Positions 57,101 to 61,869 of a stretch of DNA of 64,000 nucleotides are shown here, one piece after another. A model generated the notes under the pieces. The model ran no database searches. It saw nothing but the letters and a program-made list of their open reading frames with translations, and was not told the origin of the DNA. How positions within the stretch are numbered: the stretch's first letter is position 1; the number at the start of each line of letters is the position of its first letter. The position numbers were made by a program, and so were the translations under genes. Source of the stretch: Trichostrongylus colubriformis (lineage: Eukaryota > Nematoda > Chromadorea > Rhabditida > Trichostrongylidae); the NCBI GenBank assembly GCA_963978905.1, contig OZ022260.1, positions 39,864,259 through 39,928,258 of the forward strand, written 5' to 3'.

Positions 57101-60100
57101 TACATAATTTACCTAGAGACCTTTTTTTTGAATCACTCTGCAAACAGAGTTTCTGGACAATTAATAGGTGGCTGTATCATTTTGCAGAGCACTGTATATC
57201 ATATAAAGTTGATAAGAGGAGCCGAGCGGCGATAGCCCGAAAGGATAGCAGCTGATAAGCGCTAATAAGAAGCCTCGAAAGGCGAGTGTCACAAAATCCG
57301 TTTCGCCTTTCGGGTTGATCCTAGAGCGGTCATACTCATAGGTGTTTTCGGGAGTGGGACGGAACCTTGAATGTGGGTGATCCAATTTGATAACGGTCAA
57401 TAAGATTCGATTGGGAGCGTCAAGAGGAAATAACCCTGGAGTTTCTCTTTGAGGTCTGATCCTAGGCGCCGATGCATACAGATTTTGAGCACGGTGAGAT
57501 GGCGGCATCAACTGGAAATGGTTCGAGCTGATAACATCTGATAAGATTTGTTGAAGAGCGTCCGAATGCATTTTTCACTAAGTCCGGCTCACGTTTTCGG
57601 CTCACAGTGGGATGTTTACATTCGTGGGTGTTGCAGAGTACAGGGACCTTAAAGGAATCCTCCACAGAAAAAAAGAGTTTTTCTGGTACCCATATATTCA
57701 TGTCGTATTTGGCTAATGTGGGCCGCATGCAAAGTTTCGCCCAAAGAAGGCGATTCCGGCTAAGACAGGGCTTCGCAGATTCTCGGACAGACGGGCGGGG
57801 CATCCGAGTGGAAGCCACGTCCCGTCGACCGTCGCGGTCGGAGACGCATCGTAAGAACAGAAAGTTACGTGAACAGTCCCACTCTCCGTTCTCAACCGCG
57901 GCCGACAACGGAACGGGGCTTTTACTCGGAAGCCCCGCCCGTTTGGCCGAGAATTCGCGATGCTGTATCTTAGCCGAATTCTCACTTTTTCACATGAAAC
58001 ATTGCATGCATCCTTTATTAGGCAAATACAACATATATACGGGTAACAAAGGAACTCAATTTTTGTGGACGATTCCTTTAATGGTGGCTTATGGAAACTG
58101 ATAACAGCTTACAGGGGCTGATAAGTGCCGTTAGGAAATGGATGGAATCAAATCCGCTCCTATTACTATACATCCGCTATGGTGAAAGCGTCTGATGCTC
58201 ACTGCCACTGGTTGAACATAAGAATTTTGTTTGTGTTCTGATATCAGTGGCCGATGTATCGATCACTGAATTGCCTAACGTTCCAGCTATTGATGTACGG
58301 CGAAGAGAGTGATTCATTTTTTCATCGATACCAGCAACGATACTGGGTAACGACTGCTAGACTATGTAAAATTCTGAATCGTGGTGCCTGTTTACAAAAA
58401 CGTTAGGCATCGATATCTGGCACATGGATCTATCCTACTATATATAATTCGCTTAGTATGTCTGTGTGTGTGTGTGTGTGTGTCCGTCTGTCTGTCACGA
58501 AATTCATATCTCGCGTCGCAGCAAAGCTGGGACGCTGATTTTTACAAGTGATATAGGGGGTGCCAAGGGAACCCCACCGGAGGTGGACCGAAAGTGATAG
58601 CAGCTGATACACGCTGATAAGGAGCCTTGAAAGGCGAAAGTCACCAAGGTCGTTTCGCCTTTCGGGTTGATCCCAGAGCGCTGACACTCATGGGTGTTTT
58701 GCGGGATGGGGCGGGAACATTAATGGTGGGTGACCCGCACTGATAACGGTTGATAAGATTCGATAAGAAGCGTGAAATGGTTATAGTCGTCGAATCCGTT
58801 TCGCTTCCCGCAATGGTCCCGGGACGTTCATACTCACAAGTGTTTTTCGGGGTGGGACGGGGACATTAATGGTGGATGACCCGCATCGATAACGGTTGAT
58901 AAGATTCGATACGGAGCGTAAAGAGGCTAGAGTTGTCCAATCCGTTCCGCTTTTCGCATTGGTTCCGGGACGTTCATACCCACAAGTGTTTTTCGGGGTG
59001 GGACGGGTACATTGATGGTGGGTGATTTAGCTCGATAACGGTTGATAAGATTTGATAAGGAGCGTAAGAAGGCTAAAGTCGCCAAATCCATTTCACCTTT
59101 CAAGTTGATTCAAGGGCGCCAACATTCAAAGGTGTTTTGCGGGATGGGGCGGGAACATTAATGGTGGGTGACCCGCACTGATAACGGTTGATAAGATTTG
59201 ATAAGGAGCGTAAAAAGGCTAGAGTCGTCGAATCCGTTTCGCTTTTCTCATTGGTCCCGGAGCGTTCATACTCACAGGTGTTTTGCGGGGTAGGACGGGG
59301 ACATTGATGGTGGGTGACCCGCATTGATAACTGTTGATAAGATTTGATGAGGAGCACGAGAAGGCAAATGTCGTCAAATTCGTTTCGCCTTTCGCGTTGA
59401 TCCAGGAGCGCTGACACTCATGGGTGTTTAGCAGAGTGGGCCAGGAACATCAATGGTGGATGATCCAAACTGATAATGGTTGATAAGATCTGATAAGGAG
59501 CGTGAGAGGGGAAATGTCACCAAGGCCGATTCGTTTTTGCGGCTAACAAGGAATGTTCACATTCGCAGGTATTATAGGGTGCGGGGACCTCAATGGTATT
59601 GTTGGGTACAGCGGCCTCAAAGAAACTGATAACGGCCTACAGTGGCTATAAGAATCGTTGAGAATAGGATGGGATGAAATCTCTTACATCGCTGGCTACT
59701 CCTATACGACCGCTTTAGCAAAAGCGTCTGATGCTCAGCGCCATGGATTGAACATATTTTGTTTATGTTCTGACATCACTGGCCGATGTATCGACCGCTG
59801 AGTTGCCTAGCGTTCGAACAAATGGAGCATTTCCTTGATACTGCGATCTACATCGATAATCATGACACAACCTATAGTTGTGGTAGCAAAGGAAGCGGTT
59901 CACTCGGAATCATTTTCTAATGCGTTACTGGCAGCAACACTGGGTATCGACCGCTAGGGTATGTAAAATTGCGATTAGTGAAGCACAATTACGAAAACGA
60001 TAAACATCGATAATATGGATCTACCATAAAAGTGTAGGAAATAAATGCTCAGCAAGTGAACAAATTGTTACCAATCGGTGCAATATAATACAAAACTATC

Positions 60101-61869
60101 GACCTCCTAACTATCCAAACTCCCGATGATGATCCTAAACAGTTGCCTGGCGCACACTACTGCGCGCGATTCATGTCGATGACGTGCAAAATGGGTTCGA
60201 TGCAAAGCTACTGAAGTATAATAACACCGAAATGCTTTTTCATCACGCCATCTTCTCTGTTTTTTTCCAATTCAATAGCTCAGCTGAAAGCATAGGAGAG
60301 GATTTTTCCACTCAATCCTATACACAACTATGGTCGTGCTGTTTTGCAAACATCGCCATGAATCGCGCGCAGTAGTGTGCGCCAGCCAACTGGTTACCAA
60401 TATGTGAGGTTTAAATGCCCAACAAGTGGACAGATTGCTACCGATTGTGCAATTGCACACAAGTCTATCAAAATGTCTAATCTCTCAATAGTGATCACTT
60501 CAGCCAAAGAGTTGAATGATTAGTAAATGGACGCATTTCATTCCTGATCCATTTACATTGATCGTCGGTATCACTGTAACAAGAGGTATCGACCGCTAAA
60601 TCATCCAAATCACCGAAAAGTGGTTGCCTTCTTTAGCGGTGCGATATGCAGCAGTAAATGACTGGATTATCGACATTTTAATAGTTTATAGAGGGACCAG
60701 TTGGGCTAGCGCTCAGCACTGCGCTTTTCACAATGAATTCGGAGCTGTGCAACATGGATTTCTACGATATTGGTTGACGCATACCAACCATTTTCCCGTT
60801 ACATAACTACACTGTGTTTACGCGCAGTGACATCATCTAGCTCCAAGATTTCGATGATGCCACTGCGCGAATAACACAATAGAATTATGTGATGGGGAAA
60901 TGGTTGATTTGGACCAACCGATATCGAAGAGATCCATGTTGCACAGCTCTGAATACTTCACTCAGCGCTGGAGAAGATGCATTGCCCTTCTTGCCGTCGG
61001 AGGTGCGCTATGTTGGCGAGCGAATGCCTCAAGGGAAGTCTCCCGGAAGCGACGGGATCACCGCGGAGATACTTTCTTCATTTGGGGAACCTCTGTATCT
61101 CTTTCGTGTCCCTAATTTTGGAGAATCGCGATCGCCCACATTATCCACTGATCACCGTTCTTGACACCGTCACAACTAATTCCCTCCTTTTGCTCATTTA
61201 CGTCTAAGCCCTCACAGCAGTAAAGAATTTCAGTATTGAAAGCCTTCCTACAGTCGTCAGCAGTGTTAGCTTCAGTTCATTCTCAAGCGCCAACACATTA
61301 CTCACCTATTTGAACTATTAAATTTAGGGTGAACATGCTTCACAAAAATTCGTCATACTGCTGTCAGACGGCGATCGAGATACCGGCGCATGTCCGCAAA
61401 TATGTATAGGTCATCAACCTGTTCCCATGTTTCCCATTCCTCCTCCCCCTCCAATCTTTGGTCCCCCAATCACTCATCAATTTGGCCCCTTTGGCACAAT
61501 AGTGGTACCCGGCCCTATAATTCCACCTCCTCCTCCTATCTTCCGTCCACTTCCCGTTTTTCCCGGTGGTTGTGGGAATTGGCAGTTCCCATGTGATCAG
61601 GACATGCTGAAATTTGATCAAAAGGAAGAGGCAAGACAGGTAGGCAATAAATGGCAAGATCAAAGGGCACTTCAACTGATTCAACGAACCATTAATTCCA
61701 GGTACGGCTTGCAGGAGTAAGGATTATCTATGTTGTTGTGGGCGTAGACCACAACACTTTCGAAAGGGAGCGAAGGGGCACAGTCCACGACATGGCGGGG
61801 GGTAACCACAACTTCATATTCGCCGGTGGATTCGATGTTAGTTATCTTCGATGGTTTGCTTATATATAA
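38954..61869 (+). CDS. Large secreted/surface C-type lectin - mucin - vWA gene (whole locus)
   Basis: Gene-level entry joining exons 38954-39106, 41148-41246, 45965-46114, 47256-47431, 47527-47620, 48156-48337, 48489-48922, 53150-53212, 55048-55169, 55227-55311, 61328-61639 and 61702-61836 (or a stop at 61869). Order: CTLD-1, CTLD-2, Thr-rich linker, Cys-containing hinge, vWA. Splice phases agree at every join, except that CTLD-2 needs three single-base corrections. Nematode proteins combining CTLDs and vWA domains are known, generally extracellular and linked to immunity or matrix binding; a role here is inference. Both CTLDs lack the EPN/WND calcium-sugar signature, so they may bind something other than sugar. 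Introns reach 6 kb and are packed with transposons. The 5' end (perhaps 31239 and 37574) and 3' end are uncertain. Confidence 0.65.
39143..40640 (+). mobile_element. Helitron-like element, copy D (3'-truncated)
   Basis: Diverged 5' end (TTCTACTTTATATGATTTTC, preceded by A), then tgtg/tctg leader, five to six minisatellite units (39400-39980) and the tatcgaccgct blocks. It ends without hairpin or CTGG near 40640. It lies in the first CTLD-1 intron and is one of the most diverged copies. Confidence 0.6.
40641..41147 (+). other. Intron sequence of the lectin/vWA gene
   Basis: AT-rich intron end before the acceptor CCCAATTTTAG. Nothing else recognisable. Confidence 0.5.
41148..41246 (+). CDS. 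Lectin/vWA gene, CTLD-1 middle exon
   Basis: Acceptor CACCCAATTTTAG, donor TTTCATG|GTATGG. Encodes FFGETYPEVWIGNMGNNAKF then LRPIEEKSRRFH. VWIG is the hallmark WIGL strand of CTLDs, and its distance from the preceding exon's IKWIS is right. Phase in (two bases) and out (one base) match exons 38954-39106 and 45965-46114. Confidence 0.75.
41247..41831 (+). other. Intron sequence before the mariner
   Basis: No repeat or exon recognised in this first part of the 4.7-kb intron. Confidence 0.5.
41832..43082 (-). mobile_element. Mariner transposon with degraded transposase (1251 bp)
   Basis: Ends TTAGGTTGTCCGAAAAGAAA at the left and the mirror of TTAGGTTGTCGGGAAGTAAT at the right, with TA at both flanks (41830-41831; 43083-43084). 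Full mariner length, oriented opposite to the host gene. The transposase is listed separately. The outer element at 26375 belongs to the same subfamily. Confidence 0.85.
41900..42930 (-). pseudogene. Mariner transposase, frameshifted
   Basis: Minus-strand DDE transposase in at least three frames. The N-terminal part near 42.9 kb corresponds to the MDEKK...LLLHYR-type start of its 26.5-kb relative; 42752-42513 holds the second helix-turn-helix (TTVRELAASSGAPKFTVHDV); IVTMDEKYCVYDN carries the first aspartate; 42457-41900 holds LLLMDNARPHTSKRTQSKLK and PAYSPDLAPTDFHIF with 34 residues between catalytic aspartates (D,D34D). Catalytic residues are intact, but frame changes around 42.46 and 42.76 kb make it non-functional as read. 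Confidence 0.8.
43160..43495 (+). repeat. T1-like MITE, degraded
   Basis: Begins AGGCAGCAGTAGGGAC and ends with cacccacttcac...cactctttttaac, matching both ends of the T1 family. It contains a G-run (43299-43308). The middle is shortened. Confidence 0.5.
43500..44440 (+). other. Intron sequence with a 39-bp tandem duplication
   Basis: Two perfect copies of a 39-bp unit (43843-43881 and 43882-43920, starting cgccacgcagcttagtttct). A C-run lies at about 44066-44080. No exon. Confidence 0.6.
44443..45075. repeat. Large palindrome made of two inverted mariner 3' ends
   Basis: Arms of about 300 bp: the left begins taacttcgcacagacacaac (44452) and the right ends with its mirror (gttgtgtctgtgcgaagtta). 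The pairing runs through cgcaggtt...cccggaaaaagt and the G-run/C-run to a centre near 44765. In the right arm a plus-strand frame reads QQKLMQLSIETLPHPP, then KICRYYECRKCHR, a decayed form of the mariner block around LPHPPYSPDL and the following region. So this is an inverted duplication of a mariner C-terminus. Confidence 0.65.
45076..45964 (+). other. Intron sequence
   Basis: No recognised repeat or exon; ends in the acceptor GCATCATTTTAG of the next exon. Short ORFs here (45347-45529 and the minus-strand 45036-45242) have no support. Confidence 0.5.
45965..46114 (+). CDS. Lectin/vWA gene, CTLD-1 last exon
   Basis: Acceptor CATCATTTTAG, donor CGAAA|GTGAGT. Encodes YKMDPSKSPVKLRLEKGGF, DGIKVGTAIYGDKRELV and PYLCSRQAGVYFE. 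PYLCSR corresponds to the canonical P(F/Y)(I/V)C end of a CTLD. The usual central cysteine pair is missing, as is the WND calcium motif. Phases match neighbours on both sides (D at the junction with 41246; T at the junction with 47256). Confidence 0.7.
46340..46702 (+). CDS. Open frame in a lectin-gene intron, unassigned
   Basis: A plus-strand frame of 121 codons following an acceptor-like TTGAACACAG. It includes MFAVRYISFATVAFTGS, KNWTASGGFKRSLRQADDDC, then CIAHNVANRPNSQC and ELGGANCRDPMVY. Five cysteines and an N-terminal hydrophobic stretch are suggestive, but it is out of phase with exon 46114 and skipping it joins the neighbours perfectly. It may be chance, a cassette exon, or a remnant of an inserted gene. 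Confidence 0.2.
   Translation, partial: ESLFENLHSRFAKMFAVRYISFATVAFTGSITHPETKNWTASGGFKRSLRQADDDCRCIAHNVANRPNSQCISEDFVELGGANCRDPMVYLDPFIKKLITIMTQKIFCFFFIWRLSEFGR
47256..47431 (+). CDS. Lectin/vWA gene, CTLD-2 first exon
   Basis: Acceptor TTAATTTCAG, donor TGTGAC|GTGAGT. It begins with two bases and ends in phase 0; 58 codons. Encodes IKEGDKQQGTLLEELKLPHQ, FVIEKDGYRRPYMYFGTVHA and EGTEFDAKVTDLNKFCD. YMYFGTVHA sits where CTLD-1 has YCFTVKES, and KFC where CTLD-1 has RAC, so it is the first third of CTLD-2. A 191-codon ORF on the opposite strand (47314-47889) overlaps but lacks any feature of its own. Confidence 0.65.
47527..47620 (+). CDS. Lectin/vWA gene, CTLD-2 second exon (one-base frame break)
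   Basis: Acceptor CTCTTCAAG (unusual CAAG form, also used by collagen exon 4), donor CGCAAT|GTAAGC. From phase 0 it reads APTWF, then hits a run of four T; with one T fewer the frame continues KILPDGYAVSQEDFESEAEF and RKVVRN. The block equals the helix-2 region of CTLD-1 (KYKLHRIEDRKQIKWI). Length is 94 bases, i.e. 93 plus one, which agrees with a one-base insertion in the T-run. Confidence 0.5.
48156..48337 (+). CDS. Lectin/vWA gene, CTLD-2 last exon (two frame breaks)
   Basis: Acceptor AATCCCTCAG, donor GCTTTCG|GTAAGG. It starts AVGLLRF in phase 0. After TTTT the sense moves to KDGTV and after TTT to FKEVPYEFWTKGYPKNMC, then VVLGKEGYLDVPAIARLPVI and CAF. This is a textbook CTLD second half: VGL for WIGL, DGT, W..GYPKN for the WxxGEPN loop, VVLG..GYLD for the WND strand, and LPVIC for PFIC. 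The third cysteine is replaced (PAIA). Two one-base losses in T-runs (about 48172-48177 and 48190-48193) interrupt the frame. The end phase (one base) fits exon 48489. Confidence 0.6.
48489..48922 (+). CDS. Lectin/vWA gene, Thr-rich mucin-like linker exon
   Basis: Acceptor GACTATTTAG, donor GCATTT|GTGAGT; 144 codons, uninterrupted. After TNRKKA come about 90 residues of nearly pure threonine with scattered prolines and one serine, broken once by KAAEKVTQP. The exon then ends LRRKTDDDCGRGARYIERED, RCECKNPDTDGKR, MYPDRYWNVAF. The Thr tract would carry dense O-glycans and act as a rigid stalk between lectin and vWA domains. The three-cysteine hinge is not a standard EGF domain. Codon usage in the tract is mixed (ACT, ACC, ACA, ACG), which argues for selection on the protein and against a simple DNA repeat. 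Confidence 0.75.
48510..48790 (+). repeat. ACN trinucleotide tract (coding)
   Basis: Imperfect (acn)n repeat within the linker exon. It stays in frame throughout, so length change by slippage would alter stalk length without breaking the frame. Confidence 0.85.
48989..49474 (+). mobile_element. SINE-like element with inverted tRNA-like modules (copy 2)
   Basis: The insertion at 49002-49461 is flanked by perfect 13-bp direct repeats TATTACGTTCTTT (48989-49001; 49462-49474). It holds a minus-oriented tRNA-like module (about 49031-49087) back to back with a plus-oriented one (49089-49130), then a spacer and a complete plus module at 49286-49359. The complete module has an acceptor-like stem GGTGTTG/CGACACC, a D-arm-like stretch, a 4-bp-stem loop CCGGAAA where an anticodon (GGA) would lie, and a B-box GGTTCGAGTTCC. 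The tail caaaaatcataaatatcaaa occurs twice (about 49140 and 49435). It lies in the intron after the mucin exon. Confidence 0.75.
49475..50354 (+). other. Intron sequence with dispersed repeat
   Basis: The stretch 49940-50290 shares phrases (gcatgagacatggtcaaatgg; agttacaaggcccttattcgac) with about 51330-51560 in reverse orientation. No exon. Confidence 0.45.
50355..50960 (+). mobile_element. Helitron-like 5' end of a second subfamily
   Basis: TCTACTATATATAAAACGCT preceded by A, then tctgtctgtccgtctgtcacgaaatc, the same leader logic as the main family but a different body. Inside, an imperfect inverted repeat (50485-50530 against 50550-50585, around ctccgcacacggtg) is seen. A possible 3' end (gcgcgtacagtatgtgc then ccagccaattgattgg) lies at 50910-50945, but it lacks CTRR. 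Confidence 0.45.
50961..51660 (+). other. Intron sequence with dispersed repeat
   Basis: Partly the reverse of the 49940-50290 repeat; 51530-51660 resembles 35380-35600. No exon. Confidence 0.4.
51666..51753. repeat. Perfect 37-bp-stem hairpin
   Basis: Arms AACTTCAGGAGCCATTTCTA... (51666-51702) and its exact reverse complement (51717-51753) with a 14-base loop. The left side is preceded by TTAA overlapping the arm start. It could be a tiny MITE or a small-RNA precursor; nothing in the sequence decides between them. Confidence 0.8.
51760..52740 (+). repeat. Intron sequence with low-complexity inverted repeat
   Basis: 52040-52290 is rich in gcgattttgcg/gcgtttttgcg motifs, with a partly inverted counterpart (cgcaaaatcgctaaaaacgc; actcgaaaatcgcaagaacgc). 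This produces ORFs on both strands that should not be read as genes. Confidence 0.5.
52742..53115. repeat. Palindromic MITE next to the vWA exon
   Basis: Imperfect inverted repeat with about 150-bp arms. The left carries acttcgcgatgatc, agtagatcattggg, cgtcgccacggtgc and cggcgctacacctgctc; the right carries their mirrors (gagctggtgtagcgccg, gcaccctggcgatgcg, ctactgtttcg). It ends about 35 bases before the vWA exon. Confidence 0.6.
53150..53212 (+). CDS. Lectin/vWA gene, vWA exon 1 (MIDAS)
   Basis: Encodes SKSIMFILDSSGSVGQHGWS, the first beta strand and DxSxS metal-ion-dependent adhesion motif of a vWA domain, fully intact. Donor TCTCAG|GTATGC, phase 0. The start is ambiguous: AG at 53148-53149 keeps phase with exon 48922, while the better-looking acceptor TTGTGATAG would start at 53137 and leave a two-base mismatch, implying a missing exon. 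A dead copy of this exon lies at 13.1 kb. Confidence 0.75.
53300..54549 (+). mobile_element. Decayed mariner carrying a hAT-like MITE
   Basis: Ends CTAGGTAGTTTGGAAAGTT at the left and the mirror of CTAGGTCGTTCGGAACGTT at the right, flanked by TA. Plus-strand frames keep VTCDENWIMWDN (first catalytic block) near 53947 and a degraded DNA.CH-like stretch near 54183. Subtracting the 371-bp insertion at 53455-53825 leaves about 0.88 kb, like the relative at 8997-9905, so this subfamily was internally deleted before spreading. It lies in a vWA intron. Confidence 0.65.
53455..53817. mobile_element. Palindromic hAT-like MITE (363 bp)
   Basis: Ends GGCACTATT and its mirror, with arms of about 165 bp (both contain gaagaggtgatttt, gtagaacacgaatat, aacgaatg and the GC-rich cggcgcctatggcgcagacg). 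Flanked by 8-bp duplications CATCCTAA (53447-53454) and CATCCTGA (53818-53825), one mismatch. Eight-base duplications point to hAT transposase. No coding. Confidence 0.75.
54553..55047 (+). other. Intron sequence
   Basis: Nothing recognised; ends at the acceptor TTCGATTACAG of the next exon. Confidence 0.5.
55048..55169 (+). CDS. Lectin/vWA gene, vWA exon 2
   Basis: Acceptor TCGATTACAG, donor CTAAG|GTGAGG; phase 0 in, two bases out. Encodes ILTFMERVINSVDRVRSGAI, ILSNRPVINLHFGEHSSHTL. The pattern fits helix 1 (F...V..V), then strand 2 (SGAIILSNRPVINLHF; usual vWA form VGVVTFS...), i.e. the part following the MIDAS motif. Confidence 0.75.
55227..55311 (+). CDS. Lectin/vWA gene, vWA exon 3
   Basis: Acceptor GTATTTTTAG, donor TTTGCG|GTGAGT. 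One base completes the codon from exon 2 and it ends in phase 0. Encodes AWMNQNRNWLQASTKVAYAL, HLARNAFA: the vWA segment with the conserved threonine/serine loop and the helix that usually reads T.....AL..A...LF. Intron 2 is only 57 bases. Confidence 0.75.
55643..57194 (+). mobile_element. Decayed Tc1-like transposon with long inverted repeats
   Basis: Inverted repeats of about 215 bp (55643-55860; 56978-57194), outer ends GTGCCCTGCAAAA / CAGTGCTCTGCAAAATGATA, flanked by TA. Plus-strand remnants in Tc1 order: LDRDKRSI and STKAVYRNLKKCKFISRQEL (second HTH), DIQPYDKK, then RLRFSMIFKGGGVMAWGPGI (the GGGSVMVWG block), and finally EKELRGEKPLEGVREFKQAL then IKSWHQMD, the Tc1 C-terminus. Stops and frame changes throughout. 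CAGTG ends and the TA target support Tc1/mariner of the Tc1 branch. Confidence 0.7.
57653..58077. repeat. T2 MITE, complete, TTAA-flanked
   Basis: Begins AGGAATCCTCCACAG after TTAA (57649-57652) and ends TGTGGACGATTCCT before TTAA (58078-58081). Arms extend (ttgcatgcggccc-like and gcatcctttattaggcaaat) to a GC-rich centre near 57865. TTAA duplication suggests a piggyBac-type mover. ORFs on both strands across it are by-products. Confidence 0.75.
58433..60393 (+). mobile_element. Helitron-like element, copy F (complete ends, nested in copy E)
   Basis: Starts TCCTACTATATATAATTCGC at 58433 (after A); the 3' hairpin GCGCGC-AGTAGT-GTGCGC (60365-60382) is followed by CAGCCAACTGG ending 60393, then T. 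It is inserted in the tatcgaccgct block of copy E: the flanks (gatct A | T taccaa) resume copy E sequence on both sides. High similarity to copy B in leader, array and 3' end suggests both are recent. Confidence 0.75.
58690..59520 (+). repeat. Minisatellite of about 146 bp in copy F
   Basis: About six units. gttgataag recurs near 58748, 58893, 59040, 59187, 59332 and 59476 (144-147 bp apart). Units alternate in small details with those of copy B. Confidence 0.8.
60786..60899. repeat. Inverted repeat at the end of copy E
   Basis: tttcccgttacataactaca and gcagtgacatcatc pair with gatgatgccactgcgc and gaattatgtgatggggaaa on the other side (about 45-bp arms). A single arm of it is present at the end of copy C2 (20790-20830). 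Confidence 0.6.
60900..61327 (+). other. Intron sequence before vWA exon 4
   Basis: 61110-61165 carries the cgcccacattatcc...caccg motif of the T1 3' end, so a small T1 remnant is likely. Nothing else recognised. Confidence 0.4.
61328..61639 (+). CDS. Lectin/vWA gene, vWA exon 4 with proline-rich insertion
   Basis: Acceptor TTAAATTTAG, phase 0 at both ends, 104 codons. Begins GEHASQKFVILLSDGDRDTG, the vWA strand ending in the conserved (L/T)SDG. Normally a short helix leads to the next strand; here about 70 residues intervene: CPQICIGHQPV, then FPIPPPPPIFGPPI, GPIIPPPPPIFRPLPVFPGG and CGNWQFPCDQDMLKFDQKEE. Four cysteines bracket the proline tracts, so the insertion is probably a disulfide-tied loop on the surface near the ligand side of the domain. 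Donor AGACAG|GTAGGC. Confidence 0.75.
61702..61869 (+). CDS. Lectin/vWA gene, vWA exon 5 (last seen)
   Basis: A 62-base intron ending TTAATTCCAG precedes it. Encodes VRLAGVRIIYVVVGVDHNTF, ERERRGTVHDMAGGNHNFIF and AGGFD: strand 5 and the final helices of vWA (usual form LR..GV.IYVVGVG). It then either splices at GAT|GTTAGT (61836) into an exon beyond my recognition or reads VSYLRWFAYI to a stop at 61867-61869. No poly(A) signal was found nearby, so the true 3' end is open. Confidence 0.7.
   Translation, partial: VRLAGVRIIYVVVGVDHNTFERERRGTVHDMAGGNHNFIFAGGFDVSYLRWFAYI

Larger units (their letters stand above)
55525..60850 (+). mobile_element. Helitron-like element, copy E (outer, multiply interrupted)
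   Basis: A diverged 5' leader (ctactttatataaccgactaagtg) at about 55525 is broken at 55642 by a Tc1-like element, resumes at 57197 with minisatellite sequence, holds a T2 MITE (57653-58077), is broken again by Helitron copy F (58433-60393), and ends near 60850. The last part matches the 3' region of copy C2. The 3' terminus is not clean. The whole stack fills the 6-kb intron between vWA exons 3 and 4. Confidence 0.6.

Noticed and set aside
57607..58101. 164-codon plus-strand ORF and 148-codon minus ORF
   Set aside because: Both span the T2 foldback MITE; the palindrome opens frames on both strands.
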